Translations under genes and position numbers: made by a program
In this document: positions 31,414 through 41,277 of the stretch, piece by piece
Layout: the number at the start of each line of letters is the position of its first letter
Numbering within the stretch: the first letter of the stretch is position 1
Assembly (NCBI RefSeq): GCF_900129615.1
Contig: NZ_FQWI01000009.1
Span: 1 to 64,000 of the forward strand
Reading direction: 5' to 3'
Source: Pectobacterium carotovorum
Lineage (GTDB): Bacteria; Pseudomonadota; Gammaproteobacteria; Enterobacterales; Enterobacteriaceae
DNA: 64,000 nucleotides
Notes under the pieces: model-generated
Seen by the model: the letters and a program-made list of their open reading frames with translations, nothing else
Databases searched by the model: none
What the model was told of the DNA's origin: nothing

Positions 31414-33093
31414 ATGAAGTTTGTAGCATCTTTTTCGCAACCCAAATTATCGTTTGTACTGGCAATCTATATTGGTCTTTTTCTCAATATCTCAGTGTAT
31501 TATCGCCGATTTGATTACTTCTCACTCTCTGCTGGTAGCCATGTTTCAACGTTTGTTCCCGCTCTTGTTGAATTGACCGCGAGTATCTTATTTACCTTTT
31601 TCCTAATGAGGATTATTTCACTCGGGGGACGTCGTTTTTATCGGATTCTCGCGTCTCTTTTGGTGTTGATTTCCGTTGCAGCCAGCTATTACATGACATT
31701 TTTTAATGTCGTGATTGGCTATGGCATTATTGCGGCGGTCATGACCACGGATATTGATCTTTCTAAAGAAGTTATTGGTTTTCGTTTTTTCCTGTGGATG
31801 CTGGCGGTGAGTGCGCTGCCGCTGTTTTTGATCTGGAAGAACTCGCTACGTCATACGTTGATCGAGCAGCTTAAATCACCAGGAAAGCGTCTGGTTCCGC
31901 TTCTGGTTCTTGTCGCTGTTGTTGCGCTGGTTTGGATGCCGCTTCGCTATATGGACAACGTTCAGTCAGTGTCCGAGCTAGAATCCAATGTGGATTTACC
32001 CAGCTATGGCGGCGTAGTGGCTCACTCGTATCTTCCTTCTAACTGGTTGTCTGCATTAGGATTATTTGCGTATACCAAGTATGACGAGAACCAGGATTCC
32101 TCCAATCTTTTCGATCCGGCTCAGCATTTTACCTATGTCCCGCCGAAAGGCATTGACGATACCTACGTGGTTTTCATTATCGGTGAAACAACCCGCTGGG
32201 ATCATATGGGGCTGTTAGGCTACGAGCGAGACACGACGCCAAAGCTATCAAAAGAAAAAAACCTGGTCGCATTCCGTGGTCAGTCGTGTGATACCTCAAC
32301 CAAGCTTTCCATGCGCTGTATGTTTGTGCGAGAAGGCGGTACGGAAGACAACCCGCAGCGAACGCTGAAAGAGCGGAACATCTTTGCTGTAATGAAAGAG
32401 TTGGGCTTTACCTCTGAGCTGTTTGCTATGCAAAGTGAGGTGTGGTTTTACAATAGCATTGAGGCGAATAACTATTCCTTCCGCGAAATGATTGCGTCAG
32501 AGAAACACAATGACGGTAAATCGGTGCAGGATATGTTGCTGGTCGATGAGGTCAAGGAGTCGCTGGCACGTTACCCCAAAGGTAAGCATCTGATTGTGCT
32601 GCATACCAAAGGCTCTCACTACCTGTATTCCATGCGATATCCCCGCAGCTATGCGCGCTATCAACCAGAGTGCATGGGCGTTGATGCCTCCTGTACCCGT
32701 GAGCAGTTGATTAATGCGTTTGATAATAGCGTGCTCTATACCGATAGCTTTATCGATAGCGTGATCGATCAGGTTCGGGATAAGAAAGCGATCGTGTTTT
32801 ATGCCTCCGATCACGGTGAATCCATTGATGATAACTACCATTTGCACGGCACGCCGCGTGAGATGGCACCACCCGAGCAGTTCCGTTCACCGATGATGGT
32901 CTGGACTTCAGATAAATTCCTAGCTGACGCCGATAATCAGCATGCGTTCGAGCAGTTGAAGGCTCAGCAGCGCGTTGGCAAAACACATCGCCATGAAGAG
33001 TTGTTTGATACGATTCTTGGATGTGTGGGATACACGTCGCCTGATGGTGGTATTAACCCTAAAAATAACTGGTGTCAGAAACCCGCTAATTGA
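31414..33093 (+). CDS. eptB: Kdo2-lipid A phosphoethanolamine transferase EptB
   Basis: A 559-residue inner-membrane enzyme that adds phosphoethanolamine to the outer Kdo of lipopolysaccharide, altering surface charge. Five N-terminal membrane helices occupy roughly residues 1-190, followed by a periplasmic alkaline-phosphatase-like sulfatase domain. The metal-site Glu (FIIGETTRWDH), the nucleophile Thr296 in CDTSTKLSMRC, and the DHGES and HLHGTPR metal ligands are all present, so it looks active. It is collinear with E. coli EptB. The neighbours differ from E. coli: ligB upstream and a tRNA gene downstream. Confidence 0.95.
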   Translation: MKFVASFSQPKLSFVLAIYIGLFLNISVYYRRFDYFSLSAGSHVSTFVPALVELTASILFTFFLMRIISLGGRRFYRILASLLVLISVAASYYMTFFNVVIGYGIIAAVMTTDIDLSKEVIGFRFFLWMLAVSALPLFLIWKNSLRHTLIEQLKSPGKRLVPLLVLVAVVALVWMPLRYMDNVQSVSELESNVDLPSYGGVVAHSYLPSNWLSALGLFAYTKYDENQDSSNLFDPAQHFTYVPPKGIDDTYVVFIIGETTRWDHMGLLGYERDTTPKLSKEKNLVAFRGQSCDTSTKLSMRCMFVREGGTEDNPQRTLKERNIFAVMKELGFTSELFAMQSEVWFYNSIEANNYSFREMIASEKHNDGKSVQDMLLVDEVKESLARYPKGKHLIVLHTKGSHYLYSMRYPRSYARYQPECMGVDASCTREQLINAFDNSVLYTDSFIDSVIDQVRDKKAIVFYASDHGESIDDNYHLHGTPREMAPPEQFRSPMMVWTSDKFLADADNQHAFEQLKAQQRVGKTHRHEELFDTILGCVGYTSPDGGINPKNNWCQKPAN

Positions 33094-33224
33094 TATGAAT
33101 CACGGACAGGGACGTCGGTTTCAGGCTGTAAATACAAGAGATGGATACTTTAACGGCAGCTGAAGTCCTTTTGCTAAAAAGGTATTGACGCTCTAATAAG
33201 GTAGCAGTAATATGCGCCCGCATT

Positions 33225-33301
33225 CGGCGAGTAGCGCAGCTTGGTAGCGCAACTGGTTTGGGACCAGTGGGTCGGAGGTTCGAATCCTCTCTCGCCGACC
33301 A
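33225..33301 (+). tRNA. proM: tRNA-Pro (anticodon TGG)
   Basis: A 77-base tRNA identical or nearly so to E. coli proM, with encoded CCA. The acceptor stem CGGCGAG pairs with CTCGCCG, the anticodon loop TTTGGGA has TGG at 33259-33261, and the T arm is GGAGGTTCGAATCCTCT. It stands alone here; in E. coli proM belongs to the argX-hisR-leuT-proM cluster. Confidence 0.98.
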
Positions 33302-33736
33302 ACACACTTCCTCAGTAAGTCATTCTTAGTTTTTTCTCCCGTTTCAATCACCGTCTATGCACATTATTTGTTTAAAAATAGTCTCATTTTAAGAGCGTTT
33401 TCGTTTAAAAAATAGTCGATTGTGAACGTTATCCTTTATAAATACAGGGTTTTATCTCCGTGTTCTTTATCGTCGGAAATTTCCATATGCCCTCTATTTT
33501 CAGTTAAGAATGTTCCCAAAAATAGCGTGAAAAACCGCACCTTAATTATTATAAATAATACCTATCTTTTTGTTTTTTAATGGTTTAAATAAAAACAATT
33601 CCAGTTATTTAAGAATAATACTGACTTTACCTATCCGTATTTAAATGTAAGTTTATGTGCGGGCAACATTCGCGATACTTATATATTTGCTTTGTTGAAG
33701 CCGTCTTTTTATTCAAATATGGAAGATGTTTCGATC
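33302..33736. other. AT-rich gap between tRNA-Pro and the Ail-like gene
   Basis: About 435 bases, clearly more AT-rich than the surroundings, with no convincing gene. No repeat of the tRNA 3' end was seen, so there is no att-site evidence for an island. The AT-rich stretch near 33540-33640 probably contains the promoter of the following outer-membrane gene, but I cannot choose one. Confidence 0.6.
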
Positions 33737-34267
33737 ATGAAAAAAACAACACTGCTACTCTCCACTTTGATTGCTTGTGCCATGGGAATGTCTGCTGCTC
33801 AGGCGACACAAACGGTGTCTTTGGGTTATGCTCAGGCGAAAGTCGATGACTTTAAAGATCCAAAAGGGATTACGGCCAAATACCATTATCAGGGTGATTC
33901 TGCGCTTGGTATTATCGGTTCTTTCACTTATCTGGGAGCAAAAGAAGATTATTATGATCGTGACTTCAACTCCAATGATACGACTAAAATTAAATACTAC
34001 TCCTTGATGGCTGGGCCATCTTACCGTTTTAATGATGTCGTTAGTGTTTATGGCCTTGCGGGCATTGGTCACGGCAAAGTGGATTGGAAATACGATTACG
34101 GTGCTTTTGCTGATTCTGGTAGTGAGAAGGAAACGCGCTTTGCTTACGGTGCCGGTATTCAAATCACACCCGTAGCAAACTGGGCGATCGATATTGGCTA
34201 TGAAGGCACGAAAATTTATGAAACGCGCATAGATAGCTTTAATATTGGCGTCGGTTACCGTTTCTGA
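33737..34267 (+). CDS. Ail/Lom/OmpX family outer-membrane beta-barrel protein
   Basis: A 176-residue precursor. A signal peptide covers residues 1-23 (MKKTTLLLSTLIACAMGMSA then QA/T), followed by alternating amphipathic strands typical of an eight-stranded barrel. The fold signature GPSYRFNDVVSVYGLAGIG and the C-terminal NIGVGYRF with terminal Phe (a BAM recognition signal) fit the OmpX/Ail family. Members mediate adhesion, serum resistance or membrane adaptation; which of these applies cannot be told. An ATG at 33719 is in frame, but the start at 33737 gives the cleaner signal peptide. It is monocistronic beside AT-rich DNA. Confidence 0.85.
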   Translation: MKKTTLLLSTLIACAMGMSAAQATQTVSLGYAQAKVDDFKDPKGITAKYHYQGDSALGIIGSFTYLGAKEDYYDRDFNSNDTTKIKYYSLMAGPSYRFNDVVSVYGLAGIGHGKVDWKYDYGAFADSGSEKETRFAYGAGIQITPVANWAIDIGYEGTKIYETRIDSFNIGVGYRF

Positions 34268-34310
34268 TTTACCGATTATTGAATACCGGCGGACAAGCTT
34301 CTGCCGGTTA

Positions 34311-35915
34311 TTACTGTTTTTCCCCTTCTTTGTTTTTATTCATAAAACTCTCGATCGATTTATTGCCATTATAGTGAAGCCAGACCAGCAGCGATTCATT
34401 GTCCATCGGCTTAGCGTAAAGGAATCCTTGTATATATTTGACGCCGTGCCGTTGTAAATACAAGAGCTGTTGTTCGGTTTCCACGCCTTCTGCTACGGAT
34501 TGAAGCTTGATGCGATGGCTCAAATTAATAATGGCATCAAGAATAGGGGCCTCCTCATCCGGAGATGAGATCGCACTGACGAATCCCTGATCTATTTTCA
34601 GGCAATCCAGCGGAAAGTTTTGCAGATAAGAGAGTGAGCAGTGGCCAGTGCCGAAGTCATCAATGGCAATCATAAAGCCATCTTCACGCAACTGATGCAG
34701 GCGCTGTATGATTTCAGGGCCGTTGCTGATGAGGTTACGCTCCGTCAGCTCTAGTGTAATGCTCAATGAATGAGAGGCGACTTTCTCTGCGAAGCGGTGT
34801 ACGTCTGAGACGAAACTTGGGTGATGCAAATGCTCTGCTGCAACGTTGAGCCCCAGATGGAACCCCGGTTTTACCTGCCAACTGGCGATATCTGACGCCA
34901 CCAGATCAAATAAATGCCGGGTGATGGGAATGATCATACTTTCTGCTTCGGCGGCCGAGATAAATATATCGGGTCTAATCCACAGTCCATTGCTGCGTCG
35001 CCAGCGCAGTAACGTCTCTACTCCGGTGCAGGTTTGCGATTCCACGTCATAGATGGGCTGGTAATAGACGGAAAATTCACCGTTAGCGATGCCCTTACGG
35101 ATTTCTTCGCGGAAGAATAACTTACGTTTTTGCCAGTACCACATCGCCGTAGTGAAAAGCAGAGAGAGAATAATAGCCAGTGGCAGAAACGTGAAAAATG
35201 CCTGCTTCCAGTTGGTGATTTCTTGGGAAGCGGGGGCGGTAATATTGAGGGTAATCGGAAAGCGGCTCGATTTGATTTCAAGCGCAGAGGTAGAAAATAG
35301 GCTCCTGTGCGGAGTAATGGTCGGGCCCGTTTGAATCGGGTGACCGTTATCCATTTGCAGGATAAGTTGATAGCCGCGAATCTTGCTAATTGCAGTCATG
35401 AGATCGATCAGATATTGCGCATCGACCATCGCGTAAGCGCCGTAACCTGTGAGGGGCATCTGGACGAAGATCAGCGCCGGGCGTCCTTTTACATTATCTG
35501 AACCTGCAATTGACAGGCTCCAGCGCTCAGAATAGGTCTCCGGTAGCGGTTGTTGAATAACGCGGCTTAGTGGCTTCAGCGTGCTACCAAACGTTGAAGA
35601 GCAATAGACGTCAGTATTATGGGTAACACCGATAGCGCGGAAGTAAGAAAAGACTGAACCAAGACGTTGCAGTTCATCGCCGATGACGTCGCAGGGCTGG
35701 CCATGAAAGCGTTGGAGGCGATCCACCATCTGCCATGCCTGTGTCGAAATATTCTCGGCATGATTCATTGCGATTTGCGCGGTGGATTCCAAATCGCGCT
35801 TTACCATTAATCTGGACTCAACAAACGTGAACAATAATCCAAGCAGCAGTGGCAGCATGCCTGCAACCAATAACTGCAATATGTTGATTTTATGTTCACT
35901 ACGTCTGGGGCTCAT
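34311..35915 (-). CDS. CSS-motif cyclic-di-GMP phosphodiesterase (EAL domain)
   Basis: A 534-residue inner-membrane protein. A helix at about residues 13-35 and another near 245-265 bracket a periplasmic CSS domain, with a Cys in QPCDVIGDE and the CSS in VYCSSTFG. The C-terminal EAL domain degrades c-di-GMP. It reads ETL in place of EAL but retains the Glu, Asn (LGLNVAAE), Glu (LELTER), the DDFGTG metal loop, Lys (LKIDQGFV) and Glu (AEGVET), so activity is expected. The E. coli relatives are the PdeB/C/D/G/N group, where the CSS cysteines sense periplasmic redox state through DsbA/DsbB. AGGAG six bases upstream selects 35915 over 35921. Confidence 0.9.
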   Translation of the reverse strand: MSPRRSEHKINILQLLVAGMLPLLLGLLFTFVESRLMVKRDLESTAQIAMNHAENISTQAWQMVDRLQRFHGQPCDVIGDELQRLGSVFSYFRAIGVTHNTDVYCSSTFGSTLKPLSRVIQQPLPETYSERWSLSIAGSDNVKGRPALIFVQMPLTGYGAYAMVDAQYLIDLMTAISKIRGYQLILQMDNGHPIQTGPTITPHRSLFSTSALEIKSSRFPITLNITAPASQEITNWKQAFFTFLPLAIILSLLFTTAMWYWQKRKLFFREEIRKGIANGEFSVYYQPIYDVESQTCTGVETLLRWRRSNGLWIRPDIFISAAEAESMIIPITRHLFDLVASDIASWQVKPGFHLGLNVAAEHLHHPSFVSDVHRFAEKVASHSLSITLELTERNLISNGPEIIQRLHQLREDGFMIAIDDFGTGHCSLSYLQNFPLDCLKIDQGFVSAISSPDEEAPILDAIINLSHRIKLQSVAEGVETEQQLLYLQRHGVKYIQGFLYAKPMDNESLLVWLHYNGNKSIESFMNKNKEGEKQ

Positions 35916-36096
35916 CCACATCTCCTTTCTGGCAGCAGAGGCCTATGTAGAGACGTCCTTTTCTCCGTAAATTAAAGGAGAGTGCTGAATAGAGGTTATT
36001 ATAGTCCTATTTGCTGAAAGAGATTTGGCGGAAATAAAGTTTGTAACCTGGATCAGTCCGTATTGTTCTGCTGTTCACACGGTGAGCCAATCTACG

Positions 36097-37053
36097 TTAT
36101 GACCGTATGCCTGATGAGGGAATCTGCGCGCGCAGGGCGGTAATATCTTTCTTGGCCGGAACGCCGAATAAACGCCGATATTCGCGGCTGAATTGCGAAG
36201 GGCTTTCATAACCCACCTTGAATGCAGCGCTCGAAACATCCAGATGTTCATTCAGCATCAGGCGTCTGGCTTCGTTCAAACGAATCCACTTTTGATACTG
36301 TAGCGGGCTCATCGAGGTCAGCTTTCTGAAGTGCTGGTTAAACGTTGGTGTGCTCATCTGGACGCGGGTAGCCAGATCTTCCACACGCAGTGGTGCGGCG
36401 TAGTGCAGTTTTAACCAACCTATGGCCCTTGCGATTCGGTGACCCTGACTGTCAATCGACGCAATGTGTCGTAATCTGGTCGCCTGATCGCTCATCAGCA
36501 AACGGAAGTGGATCTCGCGTTGAAGTAACGGAGCCAGAACGGGAATGGCCTCTGGTTCTTCCAACAGTTCTAGCAGGCGTCCGAAAGGTCGCAGTATGGC
36601 GGATGTCGCGCTCCCTATCCCCGCGCTTGAACTATTACCGCGATCGCGACGCGGTGGCAAACATCCTTGTGCGATCAGTTCAGCCACAATCCGTAAATCA
36701 AGTTTTAGCGTCAAGCCGAGGCAGGGCTCCTGACGGCTTGCGGTTATGACTTCAGAACTAGCGGGCAAATCCAGAGAGGTGAGTAAAAAGTGGGATGTGT
36801 CATAGCGATACGCTTCTCCACCGATCCAGATTTTCTTTTCACCCTGAGCAACAAGAACAACGCTTGGCTCAATCATACACGTGACGGGATCTGTGGGCGC
36901 TTCGCGTCGGAAGAACGTCAGCCCGTCAATCGACGTATCAACATCGCCGCTCCCCTGCGTCCGGGCATCAATGGCACGCACAAACTCGGCCAGCTGTGTC
37001 TCGTTTTCCTGGCTGATAACGCTGTTTGGGGTGGTAAGTGGTGTCGCTGTCAT
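36097..37053 (-). CDS. AraC family transcriptional regulator
   Basis: A 318-residue regulator with an N-terminal AraC-type ligand/dimer domain (about 20-180, beginning FVRAIDARTQGSGDVDTSID) and a C-terminal pair of helix-turn-helices (VEDLATRVQMSTPTFNQHFR and the second ending FSREYRRLFG). The N-terminal domain resembles the YqhC group, whose E. coli member responds to aldehydes, but the inducer here is unknown. GGAGG lies 13 bases before the ATG at 37053. No obvious target gene adjoins it: yhiN upstream is on the same strand and the EAL gene lies downstream. Confidence 0.87.
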   Translation of the reverse strand: MTATPLTTPNSVISQENETQLAEFVRAIDARTQGSGDVDTSIDGLTFFRREAPTDPVTCMIEPSVVLVAQGEKKIWIGGEAYRYDTSHFLLTSLDLPASSEVITASRQEPCLGLTLKLDLRIVAELIAQGCLPPRRDRGNSSSAGIGSATSAILRPFGRLLELLEEPEAIPVLAPLLQREIHFRLLMSDQATRLRHIASIDSQGHRIARAIGWLKLHYAAPLRVEDLATRVQMSTPTFNQHFRKLTSMSPLQYQKWIRLNEARRLMLNEHLDVSSAAFKVGYESPSQFSREYRRLFGVPAKKDITALRAQIPSSGIRS

Positions 37054-37274
37054 ATGGCTCAATCCTCCAGTCTCTACTGTATCCCCGCCCTCTGAACGAA
37101 AACCACGGAATACATTGCTTCTCATCGGATTGGGCAAGAAAACAGGAGGATCATGCTAATTTTTGCGGTGAGGAAACATGAAAAGTCAGCATAGAAGAAA
37201 GAATGAATACCGTTGAGGCGAGCAAGGTACAGTGAACCGTTTACCCTGATCGCCTTACATCAATTCTATATCCA

Positions 37275-38477
37275 TCAGCCTTCTACAAAAGGTAGCGCCT
37301 GCGCACAGGCCCATGCTGAGCTCCATGCCCATTGGAAGTTATAGCCGCCGAGCCAGCCGGTTACATCGACCACTTCACCGATGAAATACAACCCCGGCAC
37401 TGTGCTGGCTTCCATGGTTTTGGAGGACAGAGTGCGGGTGTCAACGCCACCGATGGTCACTTCGGCTGTGCGATAACCTTCCGTACCGTTTGGCTGCACG
37501 CGCCACTCTTGCAGGCTCTGTTCAATCTGCGTTTGCTGTGCGCTGTTGAGCTGTTTCAACGTGACGTCCGGCAGTTGCCCTAACGTTTGCAGGCATTCAA
37601 CCAGACGTTTAGGCAACCACTGTGCCAGCGTGTTTTTCAGGCTTTGGTTCGGGTGAGCGGTGCGCTCGTCATTAATGAGCTGGGTGAGATCGCGGTCGGG
37701 CAGCAGATTGATGGTGACGAATTCACCGGCCTGCCAGTAGCTGGAAATCTGCAAAATAGCGGGGCCAGATAGCCCACGGTGCGTAAACAGGATGTTTTCA
37801 CGGAACGTCACGCCGTTTTCTGCGGTGACGACGGTCGGCACGGAGACGCCGGAGAGCGTTTGTAGCTGTTCGAGCAGCGGCTTGTGCAGCGTAAAGGGCA
37901 CCAGTGCAGCGCGAGTTGGCAGCACGTTGATACCGAACTGTGCGGCAAGCTGGTAGCCAAACGGCGTCGCGCCCAGGCCGGGCATCGACAGGCCGCCGCA
38001 GGCAACGACCAACGATGCACTTTGGAATGCTGTGCCGTTGCTTAGCTGGACGGTGAACCGATCGTCTGATTTCTCCACCGAGGTCACTTCACTGCGCAAG
38101 CGGAGGGTGACGTTCGCCTGCTCACATTCTGTTACCAGCATGTCCACGATTTGCTGCGCGGAATCATCGCAGAATAACTGGCCGAGCGTTTTCTCGTGAT
38201 AAGCGATGCGGTGGCTGTTGACCAGACTGATGAAATCCCACTGGGTATAACGCGCCAGTGCCGATTTACAAAAGTGGGGATTGTGAGACAGATAGGCCGC
38301 TGGCTCTGCATACATATTGGTAAAGTTGCAGCGTCCGCCGCCGGACATCAATATTTTCCGGCCAGCTTTCTTGCCGTTATCGAGCAGTAGAACACGCAGT
38401 CCGCGTTGTCCTGCCTGTGCCGCGCAAAACATGCCTGCTGCACCGGCACCGATGATGACAGCGTCAAACTGTTCCAC
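37275..38477 (-). CDS. yhiN: FAD-dependent flavoprotein YhiN (HI0933 family)
   Basis: A 400-residue flavoprotein. The N-terminal Rossmann dinucleotide motif is GAGAAGMFCAAQAG (residues 11-24), followed by the family signature MSGGGRCNFTN. A second nucleotide-related segment VVACGGLSMPGLGATPFG and the C-terminal GEVVDVTGWLGGYNFQWA are typical. The physiological substrate is not firmly known. It is divergent from pitA, as in E. coli, where yhiN and pitA are also neighbours. Confidence 0.92.
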   Translation of the reverse strand: MEQFDAVIIGAGAAGMFCAAQAGQRGLRVLLLDNGKKAGRKILMSGGGRCNFTNMYAEPAAYLSHNPHFCKSALARYTQWDFISLVNSHRIAYHEKTLGQLFCDDSAQQIVDMLVTECEQANVTLRLRSEVTSVEKSDDRFTVQLSNGTAFQSASLVVACGGLSMPGLGATPFGYQLAAQFGINVLPTRAALVPFTLHKPLLEQLQTLSGVSVPTVVTAENGVTFRENILFTHRGLSGPAILQISSYWQAGEFVTINLLPDRDLTQLINDERTAHPNQSLKNTLAQWLPKRLVECLQTLGQLPDVTLKQLNSAQQTQIEQSLQEWRVQPNGTEGYRTAEVTIGGVDTRTLSSKTMEASTVPGLYFIGEVVDVTGWLGGYNFQWAWSSAWACAQALPFVEG

Positions 38478-38754
38478 AATGCATTTCTCCGATGAGTGAT
38501 TTTATCTTCTTGGATTGCCACAGGCTGAAAGCCGTAGGGCGGCAAATTGTAGTGTTGGTTTTTGTTCGACACCAGCGTAACAATTTGCATATTTTAGTAA
38601 AAATATATAATTATTTGATTTTTATTGATTAAGTGGTTTATCCACCGATCGTCGTCACATATTAAGTCAAAAAAATGTCATATTTCGCTTTTCCCGACCC
38701 CTGCTTGTCGCCGATAATGCGCCGCGTTCATGACCACTAAATGGCCTAACGTTT

Positions 38755-40260
38755 ATGCTACATTTATTTGCCGGTTTGGATTACTACACCGGCCTGATGT
38801 TGATACTGGCTTTGTTGTTTGTACTAATGTATGAAGCCATTAACGGTTTTCACGATACTGCGAATGCCGTTGCCACTGTTATTTATACCCGAGCCATGCG
38901 CGCCGAGTTTGCCGTTGTTATGGCGGGTGTCTTTAATTTCTTTGGTGTGTTGCTGGGCGGCCTGAGCGTGGCCTATGCAATTGTTCACCTTCTCCCCACG
39001 GATTTATTGCTGAACGTGAGTTCGGCGCACGGTCTGGCAATGGTCTTTTCCATGCTGCTGGCTGCCATTATCTGGAACCTGGGTACCTGGTACTTCGGTA
39101 TTCCTGCCTCTAGTTCTCATACGCTGATCGGCTCCATTATCGGTATTGGTTTGACCAACGCGCTGTTGACGGATACTTCCGTCGTGGATGCGTTGAACGT
39201 GCCGAAAATGATTAGCATTTTCCTGTCTCTGCTGCTCTCGCCGATTGTGGGGATGGTGGTGGCAGGCCTGTTGGTGCTGGTGCTGCGTCGGTTCTGGAAC
39301 GACAGTAAAAAACGCAAGCGCGTGCATCTGACGCCTGTCGATCGTGAAAAGCAGGACGGCAAACGTAAGCCGCCGTTCTGGACGCGTACCGCGCTGATTT
39401 TATCGGCGATTGGCGTGAGCTTCTCTCACGGTGCAAACGACGGTCAGAAAGGTATCGGCTTGATTATGCTGGTGCTGATTGGCGTCGCGCCAGCCGGGTT
39501 TATTGTCAACATGAACGCGTCTGGCTATGACATCAGCCGTACCCGTGATGCCGTTGTCAATTTGCAGGAATACTACAAGCAGCACGGCGACGCGTTGGCG
39601 CATATGATTGACCTGTCTCCGCCTGTGATTCCTGCGCCAGAAAACACGATTCCCGGCAACGGTCAGAAAGAGTTCCACTGTGACAGCTCACGCGTGATGA
39701 TTGCGATTGAACGTACACAGGGCCTGCTGAGTAACCTGAAAAGTTACGATCAGTTGAACCCTGACGATCGCAGCAGAGTGCGTCGTTTGCTGATGTGTAT
39801 CTCTGACACGATGGATCAGGTGATCAAGCTGCCAGAAACGTCTGGCGAAGATAAGCGCTACCTGAGCAACCTGCGTAAAGACATGCTGCAGACCATTGAG
39901 TATGCACCTCTTTGGATCATCGTCGCTGTTGCATTGGCGCTGTCTCTGGGCACGATGGTGGGCTGGAAACGCGTTGCAGTGACCATCGGTGAGAAGATTG
40001 GTAAGAAAGGCATGACCTACGCACAGGGCGTTTCGGCGCAGGTGACGGCGGCGCTGTCGATTGGCGTTGCCAGTTACACCGGTATGCCGGTTTCCACCAC
40101 GCACGTATTGTCCTCGGCGGTTGCTGGGACGATGATTGCGGACGGTGGAGGCGTACAGGGCAAAACGATAAGAAGTATTCTGCTTGCCTGGGTGTTGACG
40201 CTGCCTGTCTCGATGCTGATGTCCGGTACGCTGTACTGGCTGGCGTTGAAGCTGATCTAA
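38755..40260 (+). CDS. pitA: Low-affinity inorganic phosphate transporter PitA
   Basis: A 501-residue inner-membrane metal-phosphate:proton symporter. The two inverted repeats carry the PiT signatures [13 protein letters not shown] near residue 30 and [13 protein letters not shown] near 225. Membrane helices flank a central hydrophilic cytoplasmic loop (about 265-380). It is collinear with E. coli PitA. It is convergent with uspB across a strong bidirectional terminator and divergent from yhiN. No Pho box was noticed in the 277-base yhiN-pitA gap. Confidence 0.97.
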   Translation: MLHLFAGLDYYTGLMLILALLFVLMYEAINGFHDTANAVATVIYTRAMRAEFAVVMAGVFNFFGVLLGGLSVAYAIVHLLPTDLLLNVSSAHGLAMVFSMLLAAIIWNLGTWYFGIPASSSHTLIGSIIGIGLTNALLTDTSVVDALNVPKMISIFLSLLLSPIVGMVVAGLLVLVLRRFWNDSKKRKRVHLTPVDREKQDGKRKPPFWTRTALILSAIGVSFSHGANDGQKGIGLIMLVLIGVAPAGFIVNMNASGYDISRTRDAVVNLQEYYKQHGDALAHMIDLSPPVIPAPENTIPGNGQKEFHCDSSRVMIAIERTQGLLSNLKSYDQLNPDDRSRVRRLLMCISDTMDQVIKLPETSGEDKRYLSNLRKDMLQTIEYAPLWIIVAVALALSLGTMVGWKRVAVTIGEKIGKKGMTYAQGVSAQVTAALSIGVASYTGMPVSTTHVLSSAVAGTMIADGGGVQGKTIRSILLAWVLTLPVSMLMSGTLYWLALKLI

Positions 40261-40283
40261 TTACCGCGATTCACCATGCATAA

Positions 40284-40315
40284 AAAAAGGCGATTCTGTG
40301 GGGAATCGCCTTTTT
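40284..40315. terminator. Bidirectional terminator between pitA and uspB
   Basis: AAAAAGGCGATTC-CCCCACA-type hairpin: a 13-bp stem with GAATCGCCTTTTT, carrying A and T runs on either side. It serves convergent pitA and uspB. Confidence 0.9.
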
Positions 40316-40388
40316 ACTTTTTATCGACGTTCATGGTTGTCATACCAATGATGGTGTTGATACCAGAGAATTGTGTAAGTACCCGCGT

Positions 40389-40724
40389 TTAATACCATAT
40401 TGTCATTGCAAACAGACTGATGACGATAAGGCCACACAGGGCGGTCGTAAGCAGAAACTGTCCCCGCACTCGCTCGCAACGGCGAATAAACTCAGGGTCG
40501 TGATGATCAAGATAGCGTTGCGCGTAGATATAGCGTACCAGCCGGATTTGTTTACTTGGCTGGCCGTGCGATGTAAAGAAGCCACCCCCGTCAACGTATT
40601 GGTAAAGCAGCGGGTCACAGTCACGCAAAATCAGCAGTAACACGCGTAATGAAGAGTAGTACCTCGCCATATTGATGATGCAGACGATACATAAAGCCCA
40701 GAAAAGCGCAAATGTACTAATCAT
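40389..40724 (-). CDS. uspB: Universal stress protein B
   Basis: A 111-residue inner-membrane protein with two hydrophobic helices, residues 2-21 ([20 protein letters not shown]) and about 89-110, around a basic cytoplasmic loop. It matches E. coli UspB, a sigmaS-dependent gene needed for ethanol resistance in stationary phase. It is divergent from uspA, as in E. coli. The molecular role is unknown. Confidence 0.95.
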   Translation of the reverse strand: MISTFALFWALCIVCIINMARYYSSLRVLLLILRDCDPLLYQYVDGGGFFTSHGQPSKQIRLVRYIYAQRYLDHHDPEFIRRCERVRGQFLLTTALCGLIVISLFAMTIWY

Positions 40725-41277
40725 GCTTCCCTCCCGGTCGTTCTATTCGTCAGATTCGATGGTCATACATTCCCGTTGTCCACCTGTCACCGATGACAAG
40801 CGTTACTATTTACCCGCGACGCTTATCTACGACGTTTATCTGTGACATTTTTCTACGAATAGTTATGCCACGCGCTTGCGCACGATTTTATTGTCATTTT
40901 GGATAGCCAACGGCATCACGGCTAGCCCCATTCTCGTTTTCCATCCCAGGGTGCAGCGGACAGGCTCACCGCTCCCTATTTCTAGTGTAGAAGAAGAATG
41001 TTCGTTTGTGCCAGAGAGGCAGGCGCAATCGGCATGAAGGACGATTTTCGACGAGATAATGCCCTTTCTGAAAGGAGAAGCTACGCGATCTAACTGTGAA
41101 AAGGAGCGGTTTCTACTACACTTATCAATAGAATTAACAGGTTTGAAAACGGGTTGTGATCGACTGAACAGTCCGATAGCACGGACGAGTGCTATCCTAT
41201 AATCCGCTGTTAAGTATTAGAGCGGCAGGAGAAATATCTGCTAACCCTTAATTAGTCTTTACGGAAGGAGTCTTATT
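40725..41277. other. uspB-uspA divergent control region
   Basis: A 553-base gap without a convincing gene. Its uspA side has a TATAAT -10 (41198-41203) with an inverted repeat directly upstream (listed separately) and a leader of about 70 bases ending in GGAAGGAG. The remainder shows no recognised site. Confidence 0.65.
41175..41203 (+). promoter_or_regulatory. uspA promoter with abutting inverted repeat
   Basis: GATAGCAC-GGACGA-GTGCTATC (41175-41196) is a perfect 8-bp inverted repeat with a six-base spacer. It ends one base before the -10 element TATAAT (41198-41203). It occupies the -35 and spacer region, as an operator would, or could form a hairpin only if transcribed from further upstream. 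No match to a known regulator came to mind. Confidence 0.55.

Noticed and set aside
33225-33736. Genomic-island attachment site at tRNA-Pro
   Set aside because: No integrase gene and no direct repeat of the tRNA 3' end found within the window.
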